Source: CAZGKW01 sp964526295 (lineage in GTDB: Bacteria > Planctomycetota > Phycisphaerae > FEN-1346). From it: a stretch of 41,368 bases of DNA. The notes under the pieces were generated by a model. The model made no database searches, had not been told where the DNA came from, and worked only from the letters and a program-made list of their open reading frames with translations. The DNA lies in contig CAZGKW010000041.1 of NCBI GenBank assembly GCA_964526295.1, positions 1-41,368 on the forward strand, written 5' to 3'. Position numbers and translations under genes: made by a program. Position 1 is the stretch's first letter. Each line of letters opens with the position of its first letter. Shown piece after piece: positions 1-8,227 of this stretch.

Positions 1-60
1 ATTTCGAGTTTTTTTCGCGCTACCGGCAGTAGAATCACGCTTGTTCAGGGTCTAGCACTA

Positions 61-172
61 CAACGCCAGTTCGCTGCTTCATCCCGCCCGGCGGCCTTCC
101 CAGGCCGCCAGGAACTCGCTTCAGGCCCGATCGCGGCGGCCTGGGAAGGCCGCCGCGCGGCAAGTGGCGTTG
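61..172. repeat. Long inverted-repeat element in a gene-free region
   Basis: The first 327 bases hold no convincing gene. Within them, a perfect 21-base arm at 89-109 is the reverse complement of 135-155, with 25 bases between. An outer pair, CAACGCCA at 61-68 and TGGCGTTG at 165-172, extends the symmetry, and weaker similarity continues outward (TAGCACTA at about 53-60 against GAGTACCA at 173-180). The element lies beyond the 3' end of the leftward gene that stops at 328, so it could act as a terminator. Its length and nested arms look more like a non-autonomous intergenic repeat. No transposase is nearby. Confidence 0.7.
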
Positions 173-327
173 GAGTACCAGGCACGGTCTATCGCCTGTC
201 CTACGCTGCTTGAGTGTACCAAACACGAAACGCAAAGAGGAACGCCGGCTGTCCCTGCGTCTGGAGCGTTGCAGGGGGCCAAGGGCCCGGCCCATGCGTT
301 TAACGGGTTGGGTCCGCGCCGCGCCGG

Positions 328-1347
328 TCAATCGTCCTTCTCCCAGCTCTCGACGACCTCGCGGGCACGGGCCGCCACCGCCGCGTCGCCGTCGAAGACC
401 AGCCGCCGAAGGGCCGAGCGGGCCTGGTCGCGAAGGGGCTCGGCATAGACGTGAACCGCCTGGTCGGCCACCGGCTGGACGCCCCGACGCGCCAGGACGC
501 CCGCCACCCAATCGACCAGCGCCAGGCGCGTCTCGGTCGGCGTCTCGCCCGAGGTCATCGCCCCGACGAGCACCGGCATCGCCTCGTAGGCCGTCCCGAA
601 CGTCGCCAGCTCCACCAGGTGCTCGAGGGCAGCCGCCCGCACCGGCCCCGGAGCGAGGGCCTGGTAGACCTCCCGCACGAACCGGGCGGCGAAGTAGTGC
701 CGACCGGCCGCCGCTTCGGCCAGCAGCCGCGTCCGTTCGCCGACCGGCACCGACGGGTCCGTCACCCGCTTCCGGTGGGCCTCGTACCGGGCCTTCAGGG
801 CGTCGGGCATCTCGCCCGAGACAGGCAGCCGCACCGACGCCGACGCCTGGCCCAGCCAGGCGCCCGGCAGGGTCACCTCGTCGCCCGAGGCGTCGCGATA
901 GAGCTCGGTCGTCGAGGCGAGGCGGGCGCTCGCCTCGGCCCAGCCCGGGACGAGGGGCGTAAGCGTCCGCTCGACGACCGTCTCCCCCGGCGCCAGCTCC
1001 AGGAACCAGTCCTTCGACGGGGCGGCCCACGTCGAGCGGGCGGCCACGGCTGGCGCTTCAGCCGAGGCGCCCGCGGCGGCCGGTACCGACGGCCGGTCCG
1101 TGATCCGAAGCGCCAGCTCCAGGGTCCGAGGGTTCCGCGTCCAGTCGACGATGCGGACCGGCCCAGGGCCCGTGTTCCGGATGACGAGGCGGACGGTCGT
1201 GGCCTCGCCGACTTCGAGCCGGCCGGTCTTCGCGTCGACCAGGAGGCCGATGCGGATCGGCCCCTCCGGCCCGCCCGGCCGGGCGGCCGCGACGGCCGGC
1301 GCCGCCAGGGCCGTCAGGACGAATGCGTAGAGCGCGGAACGGAACAC
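328..1347 (-). CDS. Exported protein of unknown function
   Basis: A protein of 339 residues that I do not assign to a family. The GTG start at 1347 is chosen because GGAGG sits five bases upstream and a hydrophobic signal peptide follows at once (FRSALYAFVLTALAAPAVAA). Residues about 25-180 read as a beta-rich, immunoglobulin-like region (for example TTVRLVIRNTGPGPVRIVDW), as in proteins carrying a CARDB-like or DUF-type beta-sandwich. The C-terminal 130 residues are alpha-helical and resemble degenerate HEAT or armadillo repeats. It is probably periplasmic. It is transcribed divergently from the GH4 gene, with its own promoter just upstream, so the leader is only about 13 bases. A link to the carbohydrate genes is only positional. 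Confidence 0.75.
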   Translation of the reverse strand: MFRSALYAFVLTALAAPAVAAARPGGPEGPIRIGLLVDAKTGRLEVGEATTVRLVIRNTGPGPVRIVDWTRNPRTLELALRITDRPSVPAAAGASAEAPAVAARSTWAAPSKDWFLELAPGETVVERTLTPLVPGWAEASARLASTTELYRDASGDEVTLPGAWLGQASASVRLPVSGEMPDALKARYEAHRKRVTDPSVPVGERTRLLAEAAAGRHYFAARFVREVYQALAPGPVRAAALEHLVELATFGTAYEAMPVLVGAMTSGETPTETRLALVDWVAGVLARRGVQPVADQAVHVYAEPLRDQARSALRRLVFDGDAAVAARAREVVESWEKDD

Positions 1348-1366
1348 GGATACCTCCCGGTCGGCG

Positions 1367-1396
1367 ATTATACCCGCGCGGCGCCGCCCGAAACAA
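1367..1396 (-). promoter_or_regulatory. Sigma-70-type promoter for the leftward gene 328-1347
   Basis: On the minus strand a consensus TATAAT (1367-1372) is preceded by TTGTTT (1391-1396) with an 18-base spacer. The predicted start of transcription near 1360 leaves a very short leader that still contains the GGAGG at 1353-1357. Confidence 0.65.
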
Positions 1397-1547
1397 AGGT
1401 CAGGTGCACTGCACGGCGGGCACACCAGGCCCGCCGCGCCGAGTCCTGGAGGACTTGCCTGCACGCGCCTGGCCGCGGCGCACGGCAGGCACCGCCGGCC
1501 CATCCTTGGACGCACGCCGACGGGCCTCTGTTCGCCGCGCACTTCGC

Positions 1548-1575
1548 TTGACTTGCCGGGGGCGGCCGGTAGACT
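1548..1575 (+). promoter_or_regulatory. Sigma-70-type promoter for the GH4 gene and following cluster
   Basis: TTGACT (1548-1553) and TAGACT (1570-1575) are separated by 16 bases. Transcription would begin near 1582, about 26 bases before the GH4 start codon. This is the only good promoter seen ahead of the rightward run that ends with the sulfatase. Confidence 0.6.
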
Positions 1576-1607
1576 CGGCGATTCGTCCCAGGGGGCCGGG
1601 AGGCGGC

Positions 1608-2963
1608 ATGAAGATCGGCATCATCGGCGGCGGGAGCCTGCACGTCGTCGGCCAGACCCGCGAAGTGCTGAAGCTCGGGGAGATCGTCCAGGACGGCGAG
1701 ATCGTCCTTCAGGACATCGACGCCGACCGCGCGGGGGTCGTCGCCCACCTCCTTCGGCACGCGCCCGAGTTCGCCGGCGCCGGCGTCACCGTCCGCACCA
1801 CCGCCGACCCGGACGAGGCCGTCGAAGGGGCGGACTTCGTCCAGGTGATCGCCCGGCCCTGGAGCGGCGCCCTCCAGGCCGTAAGCGACCGCATCTCGGT
1901 CGAGCACGGCCTGATCGGCTCGGACAACCTGAGCGTGGGCGGGGCGTTCCTGGCCCTTCGAAGCGGCCCGTTCGTCCTCGACGTGGCCCGGCGCATCGAG
2001 CGGCTCGCCCCGGACGCGACGCTCCTGGTCTTCACAAACCCCGTGCCGATCCTCGTGGGCCTCGTCCGCCGCGCGACGGGCGTCCGGGCGATCGGCATCT
2101 GCGAGGGCCAGGCCAACCACTGCTGGGACCTGTCGCGGATGATGAACTGGCCCCGGTACTGCTGGGACTTCGACGTCGAGGCCGCCGGCATCAACCACTT
2201 CTCCTGGGTCCTCAAGATGCGCTTGGGCGGCCGGGACTTCTTCCCCGAGTTCGACCGCAAGCTCCGCGAGGAAGGCATCGACCTGGACGCCCTGCGATCG
2301 GACCCGATCCACCGCCACCTGGTCGTCTACCTGCCGCAGATCGAGTACGCCTGGAAGGAGTTCGGGGCGCTGCTGTTCTCGTCGGAGCCGGACGGTCTGC
2401 CGCACCTGTGCTTCTACCGGGAGGCGGTCGAGCGGGCCGGCGCGCGGATGAAGCCGGCCGACCCGGCGGCAGCCCGGACCCGGCGGGAGCGGGCCCGCGA
2501 GGAGGTCCTCGCCCTCGGCCGCACGGAGCCGGAGCCGGCGTTCTGGACCGACCCGTCGGCGCCGAAGTGGCGGCGGTATCCGCACTTCAAGGTGGCCACG
2601 AACGCCCTCATCATCAAGGGCCTGCGGGGGGCCGAGCCGGTCCAGGTGACCGCGACCGCGATGAACCACGGGGCCGTCGAGGGGTTCCCGGACGACGCGG
2701 CCATGGAGTACACGATGCGGTTCGCCGACGGGCGGGTCGAGCCGGCCGACACGTACCGCCTGCCGCGTGCCGCGGTCGGGATCACGCGGATGCTCGTCGA
2801 GCACCAGAGCTACGTGGCGGACGCGGTGCTGGAGGAGTCGCCGCGCCTCTTCCGCCACGGCATCTACGCCTACCCGATGTGCCGCGACCGGGCGGCGACC
2901 GAGGCCCTGCTGGCCGACCTGGTGGAGGCGAACCGGGAGGAGCTGCCGGCGTTCATGCTCTGA
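1608..2963 (+). CDS. Family 4 glycoside hydrolase (NAD- and metal-dependent)
   Basis: A protein of 451 residues, the usual length for GH4 enzymes (alpha-glucosidase, alpha-galactosidase, alpha-glucuronidase, 6-phospho-glycosidases). These cytoplasmic enzymes cleave glycosides by transient oxidation at C3, using NAD+ and Mn2+. The N-terminus is a Rossmann nucleotide site (MKIGIIGGGS). The metal ligands fall at the expected places: Cys165 in GICEGQAN and His197 in GINHFSW; TNP lies at 143-145. The ATG at 1608 is chosen because the Rossmann strand begins there and GGGAGG precedes it. Substrate cannot be read from sequence; the absence of the CHS/CN variant (it has CEG) leaves alpha-galactosidase, glucuronidase or another specificity open. 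It heads a rightward run with two dehydrogenases and a sulfatase, which suggests an oxidised or sulfated sugar. Confidence 0.88.
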   Translation: MKIGIIGGGSLHVVGQTREVLKLGEIVQDGEIVLQDIDADRAGVVAHLLRHAPEFAGAGVTVRTTADPDEAVEGADFVQVIARPWSGALQAVSDRISVEHGLIGSDNLSVGGAFLALRSGPFVLDVARRIERLAPDATLLVFTNPVPILVGLVRRATGVRAIGICEGQANHCWDLSRMMNWPRYCWDFDVEAAGINHFSWVLKMRLGGRDFFPEFDRKLREEGIDLDALRSDPIHRHLVVYLPQIEYAWKEFGALLFSSEPDGLPHLCFYREAVERAGARMKPADPAAARTRRERAREEVLALGRTEPEPAFWTDPSAPKWRRYPHFKVATNALIIKGLRGAEPVQVTATAMNHGAVEGFPDDAAMEYTMRFADGRVEPADTYRLPRAAVGITRMLVEHQSYVADAVLEESPRLFRHGIYAYPMCRDRAATEALLADLVEANREELPAFML

Positions 2964-2977
2964 GCCCGGGCGAGCCC

Positions 2978-3055
2978 CGAGCGGAAGCTCGCGGGCACGT
3001 GCGAGTGGCGCCTGAGAGGTCGCGCGCTCGTTCGAGGCGCGAGCGGAAGCTCGCG
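2978..3055 (+). repeat. Two GGAA-capped hairpin repeats after the GH4 gene
   Basis: Two copies of a short palindrome lie between the GH4 stop and the next start. The first, at 2978-2991, pairs CGAGC with GCTCG around a GGAA loop. The second, at 3038-3055, pairs CGCGAGC with GCTCGCG around the same loop and is preceded by GTTCGAGG. Related copies lie at 4273-4292 and 30058-30077. None has a T tract, so these are not classical terminators. Confidence 0.75.
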
Positions 3056-3144
3056 GGTGCGATGTGCCGCGCCGGGACGTCCGGGCGCTGCGCGGGGGGG
3101 GTGGCTCCGCGCCCCCCGCGACGGGTGAGGAGAGGAGACTCGTC

Positions 3145-4257
3145 ATGGCAACCGAGCCGGTGCCGGTCGGGATCGTCGGCGGGGGACGCGTCGGCGAGGG
3201 ATTCATCCGCAAGCTCGGGGCCGAGGAGGAGGTGCGCCTCACGGGCGTCGTCACGCGGACCGAGGCCCGGCGGCGGGAGCTGGCCGAGACGTACGGCATC
3301 GCCGCCTACGGGACGGTCGACTCGCTGACGGCGTCGCAGGACCGGCCGCTGGTCGTCTGCGTCGTCAATGCCAACGCCGACCACGCCCCGGCGACGATCG
3401 CCGCCCTGGAAGCCGGGGCCCACGTCTATTGCGAGAAGCCGATGGCCCCGACGCTGGCCGAGTGCGAGCGGATGGTCGAGGCCGAGCGTCGGAGCGGCCG
3501 GCACCTCCAGATCGGCTTCGAATATATGCACGGGACGATGACCTCGCGCTTGAAGGCCCTCGTCGACGAGGGGTACTTCGGGGAGCTGACGTGGGCCAGC
3601 GTCCTCGATTCGCGGGGCCACTGGTGGTCGATCTCGCCGGGGGCGGACGTCTCGGAGATCTGGAAGCTGGACCGGTCGCGCGGCGGGGGCATCCTCTTCC
3701 ACTGCGGCATCCACCAGCTCGACATGGTCCGCTCGTACCTCGGGCCGATCGACGAGGTGACGGCGTACCGGCCGCCGCGGAACGCCCTCAGTTTCTACCC
3801 GCCCGACGTGCCGGACAACGTGACGCTGATGCTCCGGGCCCGGACCGGGGCGGTGGCGAACTTCCAGGTGTTCCACAACCGGGCGCCGTGCTATTACCGC
3901 GTCCGGGGGTTCCAGCCCGACTGGCGGGAGGTGCCGGGCCACGAGTTCACCGTCTCGCTGGTCGGGACGGCCGGCTCGTGCTACATGCAGATTTACAGGG
4001 AGAAGCTGCACCTGTTCCGGTTCGACCTCGAGCGGCGCGACACGGTGTTCGACCGGACGGAGAGCTTCAGCCCGAACCCGCCGGACCTCAGCCACCACGA
4101 CATGCACGGCCTCCTGATGCGGTTCATCCGGAGCGTGGCCGCCGGCGGCGGGCCGGTCGACCCGGCAGCCGACGCCCTCGAGACGATGCGCCTGGCGTTC
4201 GCCGCCGAGGACGCCGTCGCGAAGGGCGGGACGGTGAGCGTCGACGACTACCGCTGA
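3145..4257 (+). CDS. Gfo/Idh/MocA-family oxidoreductase
   Basis: A protein of 370 residues with the two-domain Gfo/Idh/MocA layout. The N-terminal Rossmann domain begins VGIVGGGRVGEGF (8-20), and the family hallmark EKP is at 97-99, inside VYCEKPMAPT. The C-terminal alpha/beta domain carries a candidate catalytic histidine in FHCGIHQLDM, matching the usual GxHxxD pattern. Such enzymes oxidise or reduce sugars, inositols or sugar acids with NAD(P). The ATG at 3145 has AGGAGA just upstream. It lies between the GH4 gene and a hydroxyacid dehydrogenase, so it probably works on the sugar released by GH4. There is no Tat signal, so it should be cytoplasmic, unlike many planctomycete members of this family. 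Confidence 0.9.
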   Translation: MATEPVPVGIVGGGRVGEGFIRKLGAEEEVRLTGVVTRTEARRRELAETYGIAAYGTVDSLTASQDRPLVVCVVNANADHAPATIAALEAGAHVYCEKPMAPTLAECERMVEAERRSGRHLQIGFEYMHGTMTSRLKALVDEGYFGELTWASVLDSRGHWWSISPGADVSEIWKLDRSRGGGILFHCGIHQLDMVRSYLGPIDEVTAYRPPRNALSFYPPDVPDNVTLMLRARTGAVANFQVFHNRAPCYYRVRGFQPDWREVPGHEFTVSLVGTAGSCYMQIYREKLHLFRFDLERRDTVFDRTESFSPNPPDLSHHDMHGLLMRFIRSVAAGGGPVDPAADALETMRLAFAAEDAVAKGGTVSVDDYR

Positions 4258-4272
4258 GGGCGCCGCTGCGGG

Positions 4273-4292
4273 CCGCGAGCGGAAGCTCGCGG
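4273..4292 (+). repeat. GGAA-capped hairpin repeat after the Gfo/Idh/MocA gene
   Basis: CCGCGAGC (4273-4280) pairs perfectly with GCTCGCGG (4285-4292) around GGAA. It starts 16 bases after the stop codon at 4257, and belongs to the same family as 2978-3055 and 30058-30077. Confidence 0.75.
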
Positions 4293-4348
4293 GGGCGAGC
4301 CCAAGAGCGAGAGATGACCGCACGCTGAACCTGAGAAAGGATCGACTT

Positions 4349-5350
4349 GTGACGAAGCCAACGATCGCCGTCGTCGTCCCGCTGAGCATGCTGGCGAGGA
4401 CCTTTCCCCCCGCCGACCGGCACCGCCTGGAGGCCCTGGGCGACGTCGCCTGGACCGACGCCGAGGAGAAGACCTCGCCCGAGGAAGCCATCGAGCTGCT
4501 CCAGGGCCGCGAGATCGGCATCGGCTCGTGGGGCACGCCGAACCCCGCCACCGAAGGCCTCCTGGGCGCCTGCCCGGAGCTGAAGCTCTGGATCCACGCC
4601 GCCGGAAGCGTCAAGGGCATCGTCCGGCCCGTGGCCGAGGCGATCCGCGAACGGGGCCTGGTGGTCGCCTCGTGCGCCCCGGCCATCGCCGAGCAGGTCG
4701 CCGAGACGACGCTCGGCGAGCTGATCGTCGGCGTCCGCCGCATCCTCGAGAACGCCGCCGCGAACCGGAACGGCAAGGCCCGCCGGCCGGAGAACTGCCT
4801 GGACCTCGAGCAGGCGACCATCGGCGTCCTCGGGGCGAGCCAAGTGGGCCGCCGGGTCATCCGCAACCTTCAGCCGTTCGGCCCCCGCATCCTGGTCTAC
4901 GATCCGTACCTGACGGACGAAGGGGCGGCCGAGCTGGGCGTTGAGCGGCGGGACGCCGTCACGGAGGTCTGCCGCGAGTGCCACGCCCTGACGATCCACG
5001 CCCCGGCGAACCCGGACTGCCGACACATGGTCGGCCCGGAGCAGCTCGCGGCCATGCGGGACGACTGCGTGATCGTCAACACGGCCCGGGGAATGATCGT
5101 GGACGAGGCGGCCCTCATCGAGGAGCTGTCGAAGGGCCGGTTCTTCGCGTTTCTCGACGTGACGGACCCGGAGCCGGCGCCCGAGGACAGCCCCTTGAGG
5201 CGGCTGCCGAACGTCGTCCTGACGAGCCACATCGCGGGCGGCCCGACCCCGAAGATCGGCGGCCAGGTGGTCCGCGACGTCGAGGCCTGGACCCGCGGCG
5301 AGCCACCCGAGATGGCCGTCGCCCCGGAAGACGTCCAGCGCATCGCCTGA
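4349..5350 (+). CDS. D-2-hydroxyacid dehydrogenase (phosphoglycerate dehydrogenase-like)
   Basis: A protein of 333 residues of the NAD-dependent D-isomer-specific 2-hydroxyacid dehydrogenase family, which interconverts 2-oxoacids and D-2-hydroxyacids. The nucleotide-binding loop is GVLGASQVGRRV (159-170), with an acidic residue after the second strand in VYDPY. The catalytic triad is in place: Arg247 in NTARG, Glu275 in DPEP and His294 in SHIAGG. The GTG at 4349 follows GAAAGG by eight bases. It lacks the ACT or ASB regulatory domains of serine-pathway SerA enzymes, so with its neighbours it more likely handles a sugar acid than 3-phosphoglycerate. Confidence 0.9.
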   Translation: MTKPTIAVVVPLSMLARTFPPADRHRLEALGDVAWTDAEEKTSPEEAIELLQGREIGIGSWGTPNPATEGLLGACPELKLWIHAAGSVKGIVRPVAEAIRERGLVVASCAPAIAEQVAETTLGELIVGVRRILENAAANRNGKARRPENCLDLEQATIGVLGASQVGRRVIRNLQPFGPRILVYDPYLTDEGAAELGVERRDAVTEVCRECHALTIHAPANPDCRHMVGPEQLAAMRDDCVIVNTARGMIVDEAALIEELSKGRFFAFLDVTDPEPAPEDSPLRRLPNVVLTSHIAGGPTPKIGGQVVRDVEAWTRGEPPEMAVAPEDVQRIA

Positions 5351-5388
5351 TCGAAGGCGTGGTTGAATCCGTTCGCAAGGGGCAAGCA

Positions 5389-6234
5389 TTGAGGGTCACG
5401 TACAGCATCTTTCCGAAGTTCTACAAACATCTCGACGTGGCGGGCCTGGCGGCGCTGGTGGCCGAGGTGGGCCTGGACACGACGAACCTCGTCATCCGCC
5501 GGGGCTACTGGGTCGAGCCGGACCGCCTGGCCGAAGACGTGCCGGCGTTCGTCCGGGCGATGGAGCGCGAGGGCGTGGCGGTCCGGTTCGCCACGGCGGG
5601 GTCCTCGGCGGAGGAGGTGGCCGCCGACCCCGAGCCGCTGCGTATCCTCGCCGCCTCGGGCATCACCGACTTTCGCATGGGCTACTTCCGCGGCTACGAG
5701 GGCACGGCCGACCTGCGGGCTTCCCTGGACGAAGCGCGCCAGGCCATGGAGCGGATGGTGCCCGTCCTGGAGAAGGTCGGCATCCGGGCGGTCTACCAGG
5801 TCCATCACGGGACGCTCGTGCCGGGGCCGTCGGCGGTCTGGCCGCTCGTCAGGGGCCTGCCGCCCGAGCGGGTCGGCGTGATGCTCGACCCCGGCAACCA
5901 GACCTTCGAGGGCCTGGAGAGCTGGGACCGAAGCGCGAAGCTCCTCGGCGACCACCTCGTCGCCGTCGGCGTCAAGGACACGGCCCTGGTCCGCGACCCG
6001 GACCGGGCGGCCGAACCCGGCAAGGGCTGGCGGCGCGAGTGGGCCCCCTGCGACGAGGGCGTCGTCAACTGGCACGACCTGGCGCGGGCCCTGAAGGCCG
6101 TCGACTTCGAGGGCACGTTCGTCTGGCAGCCGTTCTACAACGAGAACGAGCCCGAGGTGATGACCGAAAAGCTGAAGCGCGGCGTGGCGTACGTCCGCCG
6201 GGCCGTCGAAGAGGTGGAGAACGAGGAAGCCTGA
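5389..6234 (+). CDS. Sugar phosphate isomerase/epimerase-like TIM barrel
   Basis: A protein of 281 residues resembling the xylose-isomerase-like TIM barrel (AP endonuclease family 2), which holds sugar isomerases, epimerases and inosose dehydratases. Candidate metal-ligand segments include VYQVHHGT, VGVMLDPGNQ and LVAVGVKD. The TTG at 5389 is chosen because AAGGGG lies six bases upstream and the first beta-strand (VTYSIFPKF) follows directly; no ATG or GTG start fits as well. It starts 38 bases after the hydroxyacid dehydrogenase stop and ends 24 bases before the cupin, so it is very likely co-transcribed with both. Substrate unknown. Confidence 0.85.
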   Translation: MRVTYSIFPKFYKHLDVAGLAALVAEVGLDTTNLVIRRGYWVEPDRLAEDVPAFVRAMEREGVAVRFATAGSSAEEVAADPEPLRILAASGITDFRMGYFRGYEGTADLRASLDEARQAMERMVPVLEKVGIRAVYQVHHGTLVPGPSAVWPLVRGLPPERVGVMLDPGNQTFEGLESWDRSAKLLGDHLVAVGVKDTALVRDPDRAAEPGKGWRREWAPCDEGVVNWHDLARALKAVDFEGTFVWQPFYNENEPEVMTEKLKRGVAYVRRAVEEVENEEA

Positions 6235-6258
6235 AGCCGTCAGCAAGCGAGCTCAGCC

Positions 6259-6600
6259 ATGCCCAGCTACCACGTCGCCCGGTACGACCGGATCGAGCCC
6301 GTCGACTGCCCGTGCGGGTGGTCGCGGCGGGCGTTCCTCGTGCCCGACAACGACGTGGCGTCGATGCACCTGGTGCGGACCAAGCGCGACTCCCGGACGC
6401 ACTACCACGAGCGGCTCACGGAGCTGTACTACGTCCTGGAGGGCGAGGGGCACCTGGAGGCCGACGGCGACCGCGTCTTGCTCGAGCCGGGCGTGGCGGT
6501 GCTCCTGAAGCCCGGCTGCCGGCACCGGGCCGTCGGCGACCTGAAGATGCTGATCGTCGCGGTCCCGCCGTTCGACCCGGAGGACGAGTTCGAGTCGTAG
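6259..6600 (+). CDS. Small cupin protein
   Basis: A single-domain cupin of 113 residues. The first cupin motif gives metal ligands His48, His50 and Glu55 in THYHERLTELYYVLEGEG, and the second motif supplies a histidine in KPGCRHRAV. Small cupins beside sugar genes are often isomerases, mutarotase-like or sugar-binding proteins, but sequence alone does not say which. It lies in the run between the TIM-barrel protein and the sulfatase, with gaps of 24 and 47 bases. No signal peptide is seen. Confidence 0.85.
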   Translation: MPSYHVARYDRIEPVDCPCGWSRRAFLVPDNDVASMHLVRTKRDSRTHYHERLTELYYVLEGEGHLEADGDRVLLEPGVAVLLKPGCRHRAVGDLKMLIVAVPPFDPEDEFES

Positions 6601-6647
6601 CCGTTCTTCAACCGGCGGGGCCCGTGAGACAGGCAAGGAGGCTGAGG

Positions 6648-8087
6648 ATGCCAATGGGGCGTCGAACGTTCCTGGAGACCGTCGCGGGCGGGGCCTGCCT
6701 GGCTGCGGCACGGTCCGCGGCGGGCGACGCGGCAGGCGCCCCGGCGCGACCCAACATCGTCCTGTGCATGGCCGACGACCAGGGCTGGGGCGACATGGCC
6801 TACAACGGTCACCCGGTGCTGAAGACACCTCACTTCGACCGGATGGCCGCCGAGGCGGTGCGATTCGAGCGTTTCTACGCCGCCGCTCCCGTCTGTTCGC
6901 CCACCCGGGGCAGCGTCATGACCGGGCGTCACCCGAACCGGTTCGGCTGCTTCAAGTGGGGGCACACGCTTCGGCCGCAGGAGATCACGATCGCCGAGGC
7001 CCTGAAGCCCGCGGGCTACGCCACCGGCCACTTCGGGAAGTGGCACCTGGGCCCGGTCCGCAAGGGCAGCCCGGTCAATCCCGGCGCCTGCGGCTTCGAC
7101 GAGTGGTTCTCGGCCCCCAACTTCTTCGACAACGACCCCATCCTCAGCCGCGAGGGCCGGGCCGTCCAGGCCAGCGGCGAGAGCAGCATCGTGACGGTGG
7201 ACGCGGCCCTGGAGTTCATCGGAAAGCACGCGAAAGCGGGCCGGCCGTTCCTGGCGGTGGTCTGGTTCGGCTCGCCGCACAGTCCCCACCGGGCCGCCGC
7301 GGAGGATCGGGCCCTGTACGCCGATCGGCCCAAGAAGGACCGCGACTGGCTGGGCGAGATCACCGGCATGGACCGGGCGTTCGGCAAGCTCCGCCAGGCC
7401 CTTCGGGACCTCGGGACCCACGAGAACACGGTCCTGTGGTACACGAGCGACAACGGCGGGCTGCGGAACGAATCGTCCGGGGGCCGGGGGCGCAAGGGGC
7501 AGATCTACGAGGGTGGCCTGCGGGTGCCGGCCCTCCTGGAATGGCCGGGCCGCTTCGCCGGTCACCGAACGACCGCCGTGCCCTGCGTCACCTCCGACAT
7601 CTACCCCACGCTGCTGGACTGGCTGGACGTGAAGGCGCCGAATCAGCCGCCGCTCGACGGCATCAGCCTGCGGCCGCTGCTGGAGGGGAAGATGCCACGG
7701 CGGCCGACGCCGATCGGTTTCTGGTCGCACCCCGCGCCGGGCCGCGGCACGCCGAGCGCCAAGCTGATGGCCGAGCTGCTCGCGGCCCAGCAGGCGGGCC
7801 GGGAGATCACGCCGCACACCTTCGGCCCGGACGCCCACGAGATCACGAAGCAGTATCCGCTCGATGCGTGGCCCGGCCACGCGGCGTGGCTCGACTGGCC
7901 CTGGAAGCTCCACCGGATCGAGAAAGGCGACACGGTCCGGCTGGAGCTGTACAACCTGGCCGAAGACCCCGGCGAGAGGAAGGACGTGGCGGGCGACCAG
8001 CCCGACCGGGCCGCGGCCATGCGGGACGCCCTGGAAGCCTGGCAGCAGAGCGTCGTCCGCAGCCTGAACGGCGCGGACTACGCCTAG
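6648..8087 (+). CDS. Exported formylglycine-dependent sulfatase
   Basis: A protein of 479 residues of the S1 sulfatase family, which hydrolyses sulfate esters from glycans. The residue matured to formylglycine is Cys83 in CSPTRG. Metal ligands appear as Asp43-Asp44 in ADDQGWGD and in SDNGG, and the conserved FGKWHLG block is present. The N-terminus MGRRTFLETVAGG with a following Ala/Gly stretch reads as a twin-arginine signal, so the enzyme should be folded before export to the periplasm or surface. GGAGG lies upstream of the ATG; a second in-frame ATG at 6654 is possible. It needs a sulfatase-maturating enzyme, which is not in this window. Convergent with the sialidase-like gene. Confidence 0.93.
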   Translation: MPMGRRTFLETVAGGACLAAARSAAGDAAGAPARPNIVLCMADDQGWGDMAYNGHPVLKTPHFDRMAAEAVRFERFYAAAPVCSPTRGSVMTGRHPNRFGCFKWGHTLRPQEITIAEALKPAGYATGHFGKWHLGPVRKGSPVNPGACGFDEWFSAPNFFDNDPILSREGRAVQASGESSIVTVDAALEFIGKHAKAGRPFLAVVWFGSPHSPHRAAAEDRALYADRPKKDRDWLGEITGMDRAFGKLRQALRDLGTHENTVLWYTSDNGGLRNESSGGRGRKGQIYEGGLRVPALLEWPGRFAGHRTTAVPCVTSDIYPTLLDWLDVKAPNQPPLDGISLRPLLEGKMPRRPTPIGFWSHPAPGRGTPSAKLMAELLAAQQAGREITPHTFGPDAHEITKQYPLDAWPGHAAWLDWPWKLHRIEKGDTVRLELYNLAEDPGERKDVAGDQPDRAAAMRDALEAWQQSVVRSLNGADYA

Positions 8088-8227
8088 AGCGGGCGCCTTT
8101 CCGAGCCGCGTTCGTGCTTGCCGCGCCAGCTTCAGCCGAGGGGGGAGAAGGCGGGCAGACCCGCACGGCCTCAGGGCCTCCGTCCGCCGAAGCCCTCGTC
8201 CCGTCGGACGTACCCGCGACCTTACGG

